Below are positions 54,201-64,000 of a stretch of DNA of 64,000 nucleotides, one piece after another. Numbering within the stretch: the stretch's first letter is position 1; each line of letters opens with the position of its first letter. The DNA comes from Elysia crispata (lineage: Eukaryota > Mollusca > Gastropoda > Plakobranchidae): contig JAWDGP010001486.1 of NCBI GenBank assembly GCA_033675545.1, forward strand, positions 952,001 through 1,016,000, given 5' to 3'. The translations under genes were made by a program, and so were the position numbers. Below the pieces are notes generated by a model that was not told the origin of the DNA, made no database searches, and was given only the letters and a program-made list of their open reading frames with translations.

Positions 54201-57200
54201 TTATAAAAATCATGTTTCATCAATTCATTATATCAAAGTGTAAGTTGACAATAACAACTTACCTGGTCACACCAACAAATTGAAGAGATATTGACAAACT
54301 CTTCAAAAAAGGTGCTCCTTAGGGTTTCAATGGCATCTGATACAAGTATGAAACGACAAATGTAGACCAAAACATAGAGCAATGATGCAGCACACATGGT
54401 CAGCTGGAAGGGTAGAGAAAAAAATTCTTTAATTATTAAAATCACAATTTAATAAAAAAAAATTTTGTTTTATTAAAATAGACATTAACAATTTATGTCT
54501 CTTCTTTGGCTCATAACAATTTTTTTTGGATCTTCTGTGCAAAAGGATGGCAATGGCACATCAGCTTTTTTACCTTCATAGTGTTATGCTGAGGCGTATC
54601 ATTAGCATAAAATAAAACAAGAGGATATCAGGGATCCAAGAAAAAATTGAAAGTTATATTTTTTTTCTGTTACCTGTAAATAGTTCCAGAAATGATAGAA
54701 ATAGGCTTTTCCCATTTTGATGGCCCCTTGCATTTCATGGACCATCATCCACAAGGTAATCACAACAAAGAGGAGCTGACATTTAAAAGAAAAAAATTTT
54801 ATTAAAAAGGACCTAAAATATATTGTTTAATAGCAATGTCTTGCTTTCTGAATTATGCCAAAATTGTATAAAAGATGAATTATAGAATAATAGTACATGA
54901 ACTAACTTGATCTATTTATTTTATATCATCAGAGAAAGGCACCTCAGCAAACTCTGAATGCTTGACAGAGCCATCCATTTCTCATGTTCCTGAGCAAGTG
55001 ATATTGACTGGGTTCAAATTCTCTTTTAATCTTAGTATCAGGTCATATTACCTTTGGCACCTGTGTTATTAGACTTTGCCTTAGTATTTTATTAAGGATT
55101 ATGAAATACAGTTTCATAGCTTCGTGCAGAGGTATTTTTTCTATTCTTCTAGTATGTGACTAAATAGGTTCCAATGACTTACAAGGATAATGAGGTTGTT
55201 AACTTTGTAGGCTTAGACTATATATGGGATATTGACACAGCATCATAGCTCCTCTTTCCCCTAAAAAGTTCAGCTCAGTGTTCACATCTAGAAAACGCAC
55301 TTAGCTAGTTAAAATCAGCGAAAAAACAAATTGGTACAATGAAAAAAAAGTAATATCACGCATTAATGACATTGAGAGGAAAAAACAACTGTCCAATGCT
55401 GTCCTCATAACATTATGCTGCTTATTTTCATCTTTATAATTTGCCAGAGAAAAGTAATTGAAATCTACAAAAAGGAGTTGGATACCATCATTGTATTGCT
55501 TCACAGCTTATCTGTTTTGATAGTCAGATGCCTGTGACAAAGACTTACCTCACATGCCAAAATAATGTTGTCAAAGAAAGAGACGTATCTGAACAGCCTT
55601 GTTGACATGACATATTCAGTGGTAAAAATCGTGCCTAAGGGTGATGCAACCTCCATCAACAGCGTAACAGAGCTGATAAAAAAAAATGTAATTGAATTTT
55701 TCAGATGAGTTGTGACTTCTGGGAAGGTCATGTCCAGAACAGGACAGGGCTCAAGTTTTAACAAAAACCATAAATCTTTCAGATTGTTCTTCTCTTTTAT
55801 CTATGATTTCATTAGATCATATCAATCCATATTAACTCTTAGTGTCCGAGAGGGAAATTCCGCATTTAGACCCAGGTGTTTTGAAGAGCCAAGAAAAAAG
55901 GTTGAACAAACCATTATCAGATGCAAAAAATGCTCTGAAACCCCCTCAACATTTGAGAACACAAAAGAATAACATTTCTACTTCCGTATGAAATAGTTAA
56001 AAATAATAGTGGATGGGATAAGGTCAAATATCACATAAGCGAGCCCCCTCCACACCACACTGTGTTGAGCTATGTTTTTTTAAATTTGTATCAATTGCCT
56101 GTTGCATCATGTGGTAAGCAGGACAATATGAGTTAGTCAGTAGAGCTCAGAGTATATATGTATGTTACAATGAAAAACAAAAATTAAAAAGCCAAAAGTT
56201 CTTTTGTTTAGTATGGTATATCCTTTTCAGATCTGCTCTACACTTCCTTTTAAGTTAACAATTAAGTACTCTTAATACTTTTAATGTGATGAAATTAATA
56301 AAAAAAACCCATCTATTTTACTACTCCAATTTTTAAAGCAATAAAAAGAATAGTGCACAGTTTTTGTTTGCAACTTTAAAAAGATGCATAAGCAAAAGTT
56401 TTTTACGTCAAAAGATTGAGTTTTATAAGTAGGAGTAGTATCATATTTCAAAGGACTAACAAGGAGTACAGTGCATAAATATTGCAAGCCCTCTCATAAA
56501 AAATATAGATGGCAAATAGAACATTCAAAAACACTTCTTTGGGGTTCATGAAATGTTTTATTTGAGTTTTTGAGAATGGGGGAAGTCAAACAATAAAATA
56601 CCTGAATAAGTTTGTGGGAACATTGTAGAGGGTCATTTCTACAAACACAGCTTGTGTATCAGTACTTATCCATTTACTTTTCTTGAGCTCTTGAAGCTGA
56701 CTTGCTGCAACCTCCCTAGGAAAGAGTTTAAAAAGTAAACATGAATTTTGTTACTCTAGTTCATTCTAAATTAAAAAAAAACTTGATAACAGATTATGTC
56801 AAGGTAAATCAAGATCTAAACAAACTGGAAGAAAAAGCATATTGGGAAATATCAAACCTTCATAAAGAGCAAAAAAAAAACTGAGCAGCCATGGACTCCT
56901 CTCGTTCAAATAATTTTGTTGGGTGTATTGTGCACCAGTTTCAATGACTTATTATCTTTTTTGTTTGTAGACCAAGCTGATAATTTTATTGATTTAGTAA
57001 AACTTTTCTCATGTGAAATAAAAGTGATCTTTAATACATACTCATTTTTTGGGAGGCTTGTCTCGTTTAAAACTTTTTTGAGACTTCTCCTGAGACCTTT
57101 AATGTAAATATTTCATATCAAGTTCATTTGTCATTTATGTCAGTTTTAGGGAAATATATGACCAGATGACATTTTTTAAATTCTCTTAGCAGTGATTGGC

Positions 57201-60200
57201 CACTTGTGCTCTTTGTGAAAACAAATAAAAAAGGACAAAAACTGAATTAATTTCCAGCAAAAACTTTTGGTAAAAGTAACTGAAGCCTAATTTTAGATCA
57301 GCATAGAAAAGTTAATTTTTTTTTAGATCAGCATGGAATTAAAAACAATACATACTATTGATTTTACATTGCTGAAGTGAAATAATGTATATATATGTTC
57401 CATAAAATGTATTTAACCTCCTAACTATTTAATAAAATCAGATGATAGAAAAAAAAGTTCTGTTGGCTTCAAATGTATTTTATCAAACTGGTTTGACATG
57501 AATCTAAAGTATCCTTGAATCCTGCTCAGGTTAGGTTCAGTTCTGTGATAAATTGGTCATATACATCTAACTCTTAAATATTATCCAAATTTTTTTTCAT
57601 ACAGATAGTTTCTAAATTTGAATTATGATTCCACTCCTTTGAACCTGTGCCAGAACTGGTATTAAGTTTCACCAAACATGTATGCAAATACAAAGACAAG
57701 CTTACCTGGATTTATCTAGCTTGACAACATATCCTGAATCATCATACCAAGTGCTTTGACCCCACAATCCAGGATTTAGCAGATTCTCTCCATGAATTAC
57801 ATATTCCCAGGGGATTTTGTTTGAATTAAACTCTCCTTTATCTATTGCTCCAGAGCCACTGGAGGGCAGACAACCCAATTCATCATATGCACCTCTAAAG
57901 TATGGCACAGGCTTGCAGTCTTGAGGTACAGTCTGTAACTGTCGAAGCTGAATTTGGCCGACAACAAGACCCAGCCAGCCTAAGGTTTCTGTTGGATGGC
58001 TTTGATTGACACTTTTTGATGTGTTTTTTTGCTGCTCACCACTAAATAATGCTTGAGAATAAAGTGAGTTAATTATTGCAGCTTTACTCCATTGATACCA
58101 ATCATTGGGAACCTTGATTGTGCGAAAGGAAAGTCCATCATGACTGAGGAGAACAGAGAACATACAATGAAATCTTGACAAAAATAATCTACAAGAGCTT
58201 TAAGAAAATTATACAAAGATTTTTTATGTTTTGCAAGTCTACTAAGCTTATCTGCAAGAGTTCATGAAACTGGCAATTTTGGAATGATGGATATGAGTTG
58301 TTGATGGCAATTTTCAGATCCTTTTTTTTTAATCAATAAGAGAGATTTTAGACTTCAAATTTGAATTCGCCTCTGCAAAGTTAGAAGGAATGAATTTTGA
58401 AAAAGCCACTTTTTATACTTCATAGATGTAGTGCTTTATAAAATACAAGATTTCATAGCCTCATTTTCTCTGAAATAAACTCAAAAAGAGACCTTGGGAT
58501 TCTTTCACAGTTTTGAACAACTTTAACCCAGTAAAGCTATTTAATTTCATCCAAAAATAAGTGCTTACATATTTTCAGCAAGGGCTTCTTTTACTGCCTT
58601 GTTGAACATGAAAGGTGACCTCGTGTCTTTCCCAAATGCTATTGTACTCAAGATGATCACCATCACAAAGAAACAAAGCAAGTCCCTAAAAATGAAAGAT
58701 CAAAAATTAAGTTCAGCATAAATATAAAAATAAACTACAGCAAAACAAAAATTTAGTTCCAAAAATAAATGATATCAGTGATTCAAATAATCTGTAAGCC
58801 CGGCACCATCTTTAATTTAGGCTAATTCTGAAAAATTTGTTTTTATTAAATCATTCCAATATTCATTAAAAACATGAGACTGGCAGTTTGTTTTGCACTG
58901 GTGGTATCCTGGTATCAAACATTTGAAGCAAGTTAAGTCTGAAGGTGATCTTAAGGAAACTGTCAGAAAATTTCAAAGACGAAAACATAATTCAGAAAGG
59001 TCAGGATAGCTGTTTAATACCCAAGAAGAAAAATTAAATCAAAAGGAAAGAAAAGAGAAAAAAAAAGGTGCCTCTGAATTTTGGACCCTCATACCTCAAC
59101 AGAAGAAGGGCCCTTTTCTGCTTAATTTGCCTTTTCCTTGAAGACTTCAGTTGCTTTTCTTGAGGAGGCCCAGCAAATCTGAGGTAACGAGACCTGGATC
59201 TGGCTGCAACTCCCTGATACGAATAAGCAATGATTGGCATACCTTATTTGATATAAATGTTTATAAAAAAAATTTTCTTTAAACATACAGAATAATCTAA
59301 ATTAAAAAAGAGACGCTTTTTTCATTTCTGCAAATTGGAAATAATAATAAAAAAAAATGTAAAATACAATTATCCCCATTTCCATTTAGTGTATCAAAAA
59401 AGTGGATATGCTTTTCTTATCTTAAGGAGCAATATTTTTTTGAAAAAGCCTTTTTCAAATCATTGGTTAAGAAATTATGTTTAACACTTTAAAATTGCAA
59501 ATGAACCATAACAAACAACAAGCTAACAATATAGCTGTAGCGAACCAAGTCTCCACAAGTTGGCTTTACTAAATAGAGTCACAAAATTAAATAAACTTCA
59601 GAACAAGAAATCAATATTCTTTAATAAAAAAAAATACCAACACTCCACTAATTCCATTAAATCAATATATTTGGTATTATAACTTTTAAAATTTTTGTCC
59701 TTACCCTTTGCAATTCCTCATCTTCTTCACTTGAGAAAGAATGCTGTTTATTCAAAACACTAGATATCCCCTTCTCACCGTAGAAACCATCTTCATAGTG
59801 ATTAAACACTGCCAGATTTTTGCGATGTCTCAAGGAAATGTGTAAAACTCTCAAAACTATCTGAATGAGGGGAGAAATTAAAAACAAATACAGAAATATG
59901 AATATAAATTTTAACAATTTCACATATGATCAGTGCTATATAAAACATTTGCTCATGCAATATTTTTCATGTGCAACTTACTGTATTGTACAATATACAA
60001 AAATAAAGATATTTTTAAAATGACAGTAAGAAATATTGATCCACAAATGATTTAAAAAAAAAATTTATATATGTAAGACTCTAATCCGTGGCCGGTCTCC
60101 AGTTCGTTTTCAGTCTCTAATTCGTGTCTGATGAGAGGCTGGCACTGGCGGTGCGTGACTGTGTGTGTCTCCAAACCTTGGCTTGTGCAATCGAGCGAAT

Positions 60201-60529
60201 AGAGGAAGGCCAATACAGTGTTGTGATCACCTTTGATTAGATCTAGGCCTAGCCTAGGGCCAAGTTAGAGAAAGCCAGATCTGAGACGGGCGAGTTTCAG
60301 TTTTAATGAACCAAGTTGCGTCCTTCAACGTTTGCCTCTAGATCTAATTGTAAATCATTTTGTTCATGTACACTGTGGAGTAAATCGTGTCCGTATGCTA
60401 TTAAAAGATCTGATATTATTATAATAAAAAGATTATTTTGTTGATATTTTTTTTTTGTTTTTTTTTTCCTTATTAATTGCATTGAAATACATCTAGATTT
60501 ATATAGGTTTATCCTAACCTAGTCTAGAA

Positions 60530-60626
<97 letters not shown>

Positions 60627-63059
60627 GCACACGACATACTTCCTTGCTAGGCATAAATCTTCAATTTTAGGCCTAGTGCCTGCCTCTCTCTTCACTCAGC
60701 AGAGATATAAATTAGGCTAGCCCGACACTCTCTCTCGCTTAGCTCAGCCAGCCAGTGCGCACGTGAATTAGACTCACCCGCCTCTCTCTTTGTTCAGAGA
60801 GTCAGCGTGAACATGAATCAGGGTCACCCGCCTCTCTCTTGGATACGAATTAGACAATGGGACACGGATTCGAGACCGTACACGTATCTGAGTCTTACAT
60901 ATATATATATATAATATGTTCATAAAATACTTGAACCCCAGACTGTAAATATAAAATTTAATGTCTTTTAATCCATGCAAAAGTCTCCAACTAAGTTTAA
61001 ATTAGTAACTGTCAGACTTATAGAGACAAGCTAGATAAATCTTCTTCAATTTATCCAAATCCTGCAGACTGGTGGCAAGGTACTTTACTGGGATACTCTT
61101 GCTTACCAGCAAAGGCTGAACAATAAAGATGCACACAATAAAGCTGAAGTAAACCGACTGTATCCACATAACCCCCTTTGTGTGCCCAAATCTGGGGGGA
61201 AAAATATACAAAATATGAGAAGGGAGAAAATTTTCATGAACTCAATATTATCACTCAAATTTGTCTTTAAATGAAAGAATAAAGACAAAAAAAAAAAAAA
61301 CAACAACAAACCACCATTAACTAGACTTTCAGGTCAGCTTGCTGAATAAGCATATCTCTGTTATTACGTTCAATTCTTTCGATGTTACATAAAATTTTTA
61401 AGTTGAGGTCTAAAGTTTACCTAAATCCATACATAATGGTCACTGTGATGGAGGTACAAATAACTGAGATACACAAAATCCAGGCTAAGTAGCGGCACCA
61501 AAACGGTAGAAATAGTCTTCTACTTGAGTTGAGGATGTCTGAGACATCTGAAAGATATAATGCATTATCATGCAAAAGCAACATGAAAGTTATGGTAGTT
61601 GAAAATTAATAAATAAGATATAAAGACCTTTCAAAATTCACTATCATGCAGCTTTAAATAAATGGCCAATTATGAATTAAGAACTTTTTGCAGGAATTCA
61701 CTGTATTCTTAGAAACCTCTGAAAGAATCTTTAAATAGATTAGGAAATGTACAGAATTAGCCTTTTTTTCCATACTGCTCTTTACAGTTCAGAGATGGAA
61801 AATTCCAATGCATGAGTTTGCATATAATTGAAAAATCTGTCAAATAGTTTAAATTTTAAATATACTTGGAAGCAAACAAAATGATTTAGGTTGCTAGAAG
61901 CTAGGTGAAAGTTTTCAAAGAAAATGAAGAGATTCATATAAGCAAATTCTTATCCCTGGCCTGAATTAAAAAAAAATAGTTTCAAGATAAAAGGGAGTAA
62001 GAGACTGAATCCAGCTTTTCTATTGGGAGATAACTAGTTCCTACCACTTGAACTATCATCAGAGGTAGTTTTGGTTTTGAATTTCTCTACAGCTGCCCTG
62101 CTTGATGCATCCCAGGCACTGGAGGCATGGTCTGTGTCATATTCTGAGAATGACAAAAAGAAGAGCAAAAAATAGAAAATTGCCATTCACTTTGGCTTAA
62201 AAAAATCAATTACTTGTTGGTCATATCATTCCCGTGACAAGACTATTTTATCTTGATAAAAGTCTTGATTTTTATGTTCATTTTGTAAGCAATGAGGCAC
62301 AGGAACACTTGACTCTAGAAAACGGAATTGGAGGACAGAAACAATGAACACAAGAATGTTAAGACGATGATAATGTTGAGACAATGAATCAATAATAGTT
62401 TAAGTATCTAATTGTAACATGAAATAGCATTATGTGCATGACAAAAATTAAGGGGAAAAGATCTTTACAGCCCAGAAATGTGTTAACATAAAAAAGGAAT
62501 TCTATATTTAAATAACAAAGCAGCTGGACCCAATAGACATATATGGAAGATTTGGAAGAAAGCAATAAGTCATCATCAACTATAGGATCACACTTCTTTG
62601 AAATGATAACCCTAGATGATCTGCATCTTGCACTCAACTCATTTTTTTTTTTTTTTGGATATATTTTTTTCCAAATAAAACCCAGGTAGTATATTTTCCA
62701 AACGAATGGAAATCTAGAATACGAAGGCCTAGTTATGGTTTCTCAAAATGAAGTACAGCTTAATCATAAGAAGGAAAAAAAGCTATGTCATATGTCTGGC
62801 GCCCACTGCCAACAAATTACATTTCACCCACAACATATTTGATTATGTTGCTTTAAGAACGATACATTTTTCTCTACTTTGCAGTGGTGAAATGTGCATG
62901 AAATCATTAGTATATTCTGAGAAGATATCATCTTCTTAGCCACACGTATTTAAAGCGATAGATACCTGCTAAGAGAGTCTGCACCAAAGGTGTTGTAGAG
63001 GGAGCTGAGAGTTGAGGACTTGTCTGAGATGTCTTCACACTGTTGGCACTTGATCGCAC
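46971..63059 (-). CDS. PKD1: Polycystin-1 family protein, C-terminal half (18 exons, 5' end outside window)
   Basis: Polycystin-1 proteins are large membrane receptors/channel subunits that partner with polycystin-2, classically in cilia or sperm membranes. Eighteen minus-strand exons with AG/GT borders join in one frame to give 3897 nt (1298 residues plus stop). In order: a Ser/Thr-rich linker (residues 1-64), two membrane segments (about 70-135), a basic cytoplasmic loop (190-225), S1 (about 229-240), the extracellular TOP domain (about 245-465), S2-S4 (480-600), S5, pore and S6 (618-694), then a tail of about 600 residues. Hallmarks are the GQIQLRQL stretch with following cysteines in the TOP domain and the WISTDTQAVFVEMTLYN block. 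Exon borders were read by eye; phases agree at every junction. The GPS, PLAT and earlier parts must lie above 64000. Assignment to polycystin-1 rather than a PKD1L paralogue rests on the architecture (extra N-terminal membrane segments, coiled-coil tail) and is less certain than the family. Confidence 0.9.
48640..48830 (-). CDS. PKD1: Polycystin-1 exon q (coiled-coil-like tail segment)
   Basis: Acceptor TTCTTATTCAG, donor GCTCAG|GTGAGT, 191 nt, phase 0 to phase 2. Contains LPRLEQRLQKIEDKL with heptad-spaced leucines, then a charged helix ending EEKEKEL. Polycystin-1 tails carry a coiled coil that pairs with polycystin-2, and this is the likely counterpart (inference). Confidence 0.88.
49251..49552. 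mobile_element. piggyBac-type MITE in polycystin intron
   Basis: 302 bp flanked on both sides by TTAA (49247-49250 and 49553-49556). The ends are inverted: CCCTATCCCTACAAGG at left, CCCTATCCCTTCTAGG read from the right (14 of 16 equal). GGTGGGTCATTATGACCC-type palindromes lie just inside, and a second copy of the end sequence starts at 49340. TTAA target sites and CCCT-type termini define piggyBac elements. No transposase is encoded, so it is non-autonomous. It lies in the intron between exons q and p. Confidence 0.8.
51272..51433 (-). CDS. PKD1: Polycystin-1 exon p (cytoplasmic tail)
   Basis: Acceptor AACAAATCAG, 162 nt, phase 0 to phase 0. Encodes a leucine-rich helix (EILYLVEELLFRMNAVLG), then a Ser/Asp/Pro-rich stretch. 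The donor is ambiguous: TCTATG|GTCAGT (used here) or GGTTCT|GTAATG twelve bases further, ending at 51260. Both keep the frame. Reading on reaches a stop at about 51250, so a shorter isoform is conceivable. Confidence 0.8.
51850..52011 (-). CDS. PKD1: Polycystin-1 exon o (post-S6 cytoplasmic tail)
   Basis: Acceptor TCATGACTAG, donor CCTGCT|GTAAGT, 162 nt, phase 0 to phase 0. Begins with the last turn of S6 and a basic stop-transfer stretch (SQRLKKTRKCR), then an amphipathic segment (LLSFYWDILLKMIGI) and an acidic end. Confidence 0.88.
52290..52520 (-). CDS. PKD1: Polycystin-1 exon n (S5, pore loop and S6)
   Basis: Exon of 231 nt, phase 0 to phase 0; acceptor ends TTTTTCAG, donor ACATAT|GTGAGT. 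Encodes S5 (VLYVGLITAFSCLATGLFG), the pore-loop region (SSFLTLSALSIRVFNWSENM) and S6 (LLAVVLLFGYIFLHGFVITY). The Leu-Gly-Asp filter known from polycystin-2 channels is not present, as in other polycystin-1 members. Confidence 0.93.
53835..53969 (-). CDS. PKD1: Polycystin-1 exon m (S4 helix)
   Basis: Acceptor GTGTCTGCAG, donor GCTGCA|GTCAGT, 135 nt, phase 0 to phase 0. The correct reading frame is not the longest open frame here. It gives LVAIVLFCVIVKSLRILRYH (S4 with spaced Lys/Arg), then KLQTVYRRCRQEIFLAA, which runs directly into S5 in the next exon. Found by testing which frame restores the channel module. Confidence 0.9.
54263..54403 (-). CDS. PKD1: Polycystin-1 exon l (S3 helix)
   Basis: Acceptor ACCCTTCCAG, donor GACCAG|GTAAGT, 141 nt, phase 0 to phase 0. 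Encodes LTMCAASLLYVLVYICRFIL (S3) followed by a polar loop ending FVNISSICWCDQ, which corresponds to the polycystin FVNF...(W/Y)WD loop. Confidence 0.92.
54674..54775 (-). CDS. PKD1: Polycystin-1 exon k (S2 helix)
   Basis: Exon of 102 nt, phase 0 to phase 0; donor TTACAG|GTAACAG. Encodes the helix LLFVVITLWMMVHEM and the loop YFYHFWNYLQ. The aromatic FW-N motif is shared by polycystins after S2. Confidence 0.92.
55549..55672 (-). CDS. PKD1: Polycystin-1 exon j (TOP/S2 junction)
   Basis: Acceptor TTTTTATCAG, donor GCATGTGAG|GTAAGT, 124 nt, phase 2 to phase 0. Encodes SSVTLLMEVASPLGTIFTTE, then RLFRYVSFFDNIILACE. The LLRY...FD...ACE run is a standard polycystin motif leading into S2. Confidence 0.93.
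56602..56715 (-). CDS. PKD1: Polycystin-1 exon i (end of TOP domain)
   Basis: Acceptor CTTTCCTAG, donor TTATTCAG|GTATTT, 114 nt, phase 2 to phase 2. Contains KWISTDTQAVFVEMTLYNVP followed by TNLF, the conserved W-(I/L)-D...TRAVFVEFTLYN-x-N-LF block at the end of polycystin TOP domains. Confidence 0.95.
57706..58143 (-). CDS. PKD1: Polycystin-1 exon h (TOP/polycystin extracellular domain)
   Basis: Acceptor TGTTCTCCTCAG, donor AATCCAG|GTAAGC, 438 nt, phase 2 to phase 2. Encodes the bulk of the polycystin TOP domain between S1 and S2, residues about 266-412. Visible marks are WYQWSKAAIINSLY near the start, VVGQIQLRQLQTVPQDCKPV (the conserved G-x-LRQLR...C motif), a later YDELGC cysteine, and the aromatic end GLWGQSTWYDDSGYVVKLD. 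This exon alone is diagnostic of the polycystin family. Confidence 0.95.
58569..58685 (-). CDS. PKD1: Polycystin-1 exon g (S1 helix of channel module)
   Basis: Acceptor ATTTTTAG, donor GAAAATAT|GTAAGC, 117 nt, phase 2 to phase 2. Encodes DLLCFFVMVIILSTIAFGK (S1) and then the start of the extracellular domain, FMFNKAVKEALAEN. Confidence 0.9.
59095..59213 (-). CDS. PKD1: Polycystin-1 exon f (basic loop before S1)
   Basis: Acceptor ATTCGTATCAG, donor TTGAG|GTATGA, 119 nt, phase 0 to phase 2. Encodes a strongly basic stretch with RSRSRYLRFAGPP and SSRKRQIKQKRALLLLR. The pattern (RYLR-x-PP followed by clustered Arg/Lys) is typical of polycystin-1 just before the channel module. Confidence 0.88.
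59705..59860 (-). CDS. PKD1: Polycystin-1 exon e (cytoplasmic loop)
   Basis: Acceptor CCCTCATTCAG, donor CAAAGG|GTAAGG, 156 nt, phase 0 to phase 0. Starts with the end of a hydrophobic helix (IVLRVLHISL), then a polar loop ending in an acidic run (SSEEDEELQR). The preceding intron holds the inverted-repeat element at 60067-60905. Confidence 0.85.
60067..60905. mobile_element. Non-autonomous DNA element with long imperfect terminal inverted repeats
   Basis: The left end ATATATGTAAGACTC at about 60067 recurs inverted at about 60885-60905. Similarity extends inward for about 40 bases (shared CGTG and CGGTCTC blocks). The interior is more GC-rich than the surrounding intron and holds a GA microsatellite (60534-60625) and two imperfect copies of a unit ending CACCCGCCTCTCTCTT. 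It has no coding capacity and sits between polycystin exons e and d. The superfamily is undetermined; a TA duplication is possible but hidden by AT-repeat flanks. Confidence 0.6.
60534..60625. repeat. (GA)n microsatellite inside the intronic inverted-repeat element
   Basis: The only long microsatellite within the polycystin gene. It lies inside the element at 60067-60905, so it was probably brought in by it. Confidence 0.95.
61107..61191 (-). CDS. PKD1: Polycystin-1 exon d (membrane segment)
   Basis: Acceptor CCCCCCAG, donor TTGCTG|GTAAGC, 85 nt, phase 2 to phase 0. Encodes RFGHTKGVMWIQSVYFSFIV and ends with IVQPLL. The terminal QPLL is the usual polycystin-1 signature at the end of this helix (compare the QP-x-KVL type motif). 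Confidence 0.88.
61421..61547 (-). CDS. PKD1: Polycystin-1 exon c (membrane segment after PLAT)
   Basis: Acceptor TATCTTTCAG, donor TTTAG|GTAAAC, 127 nt, phase 1 to phase 2. Encodes the segment FLPFWCRYLAWILCISVI, then TSITVTIMYGF. This matches the polycystin-1 membrane span that follows the PLAT domain in sequence style and position. Confidence 0.88.
62045..62143 (-). CDS. PKD1: Polycystin-1 exon b (cytoplasmic linker)
   Basis: Acceptor ATTCTCAG, donor AAGTG|GTAGG, 99 nt, phase 1 to phase 1. Encodes a polar Asp/Ser/Lys-rich stretch containing SSAWDASSRAAVEKFK, leading to the first membrane segment in the next exon. Confidence 0.75.
62966..63059 (-). CDS. PKD1: Polycystin-1 exon a (Ser/Thr-rich linker)
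   Basis: Most upstream exon identified; acceptor CACTCTAG, donor AGCAG|GTATC, 94 nt, entering in phase 0 and leaving in phase 1. It encodes 31 mostly Ser/Thr/Gln/Pro residues, consistent with a cytoplasmic linker after the expected PLAT domain. It is low in complexity, so it is accepted mainly because its exit phase fits the next exon. From 63060 to the window end I see no further exon. Confidence 0.65.
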
Positions 63060-64000
63060 CTAGAGTGGATGCAAATTAAAAATTCCATAACTTTATTCCT
63101 TTCTTTTTGCCTCACATGGCATTACTGCTAGTTTTGGAACAAAGAGAAATGTAGAGAATACATGATTGCAGTATTTTATCAGTCATTATTTGATTTCTAT
63201 TGACTGAATTCAAAGAATCTGCCATACTTGCATACAGGAGACAATTCAATCTCACCGATTTTTTTTTTTTATTTGGGGGAGGGAGTTTAAAAAAAAGCCA
63301 ATTTATATTTTACAGGCTTAGATAATGTCATTCAAAAGTTCTATAATGACCATAAGGTCACACATTTTTTCCTCACTCTATTTAGATCAAGCTAAAGGTG
63401 TTTTACAATCATAACATTCTAAAATCAGCTGAATGGTGCATACAAATGAATAAAAATAAGGTTGACAAAAAACGAAAAATTTCAGGCATTCTACACAATC
63501 TTATTTATACCTATGATAAAATTATTGCAATAATAATAGCATTCACGTTTATTAAAATATTAAGGTAGTAAAACACCCAACTGGTAAAATTGTCTAAATG
63601 GTAATGTAATTTAAGTAATTGTAATAGACATCTACATAGATTATAAGATCAATGAGGATGATATGTTTTTGACTGACAGCAAATGGAATTTTTTCAGTAA
63701 AGATGAAGCTCTTGATCTTTTAGACACTTGTTTAACTAGGCAAGCTGCATGATTTTGAATGAGTTGAAGTTTTTGAATGTTTTAGTCATGTTGTAAAAGG
63801 AACAGTTTCAATAATTGATTCCAGAAATGATAGTATGAACCACAAAAGGAAGCACAAGATTTTGAAGTATCTTCACTTATATAAGATCTCAAATATGCAA
63901 TCTTTCTTAGCTTAATATAACTGCATTTCCTGGTATGGGAAACAACAACGCATGAAGACTGGGGTAGGATAAAAGTCTTAAAATTGATTTCTTTACTGCC

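Overview
The window looks like a piece of an invertebrate animal genome, most likely a gastropod mollusc. It is AT-rich, its genes are split by GT-AG introns, it carries non-LTR and Ty3/gypsy retrotransposon debris, and the first two thirds are crowded with long di- and trinucleotide microsatellites. The species is inferred from general character, not from a diagnostic gene. No rRNA, CRISPR array or bacterial operon structure is visible.

Layout. 1-6.4 kb: giant CTA-type trinucleotide arrays and apparently empty DNA. 6.5-7.8 kb (minus): an intact one-exon coding region for a divergent class-A-like seven-transmembrane receptor. 8-15 kb: microsatellites, a short tandem duplication and a lone candidate plus-strand exon at 13.3 kb. 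15.9-21.8 kb (minus): a chain of small phase-compatible exons encoding an unrecognised small secreted Gly/Pro/Val/Tyr-rich protein, including a 14-nt microexon. 22-46 kb: mostly microsatellites, transposon relics (LINE reverse transcriptase at 32.5-33.0 kb, gypsy scrap at 40.2 kb, LINE 3' end with a TAA tail at 41.7 kb), tRNA-like SINE heads, a dispersed repeat family and a striking 47-bp hairpin at 30.5 kb. 46.97-63.06 kb (minus): the 3' half of a polycystin-1 family gene, reconstructed here as 18 exons whose splice phases all agree (3897 nt, 1298 codons plus stop). Its 5' half, where the extracellular region, GPS and PLAT domains are expected, lies beyond base 64000.

The polycystin gene is the best supported feature. 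It shows membrane segments after the PLAT position, the polycystin extracellular (TOP) domain, a six-helix channel module, a coiled-coil-like segment and an unusually long serine-rich cytoplasmic tail. Two non-autonomous DNA transposon candidates sit in its introns: a 302-bp piggyBac-type element flanked by TTAA, and an approximately 840-bp element with long inverted ends. The genes share no evident pathway. Dense microsatellites stop close to where the polycystin gene begins.
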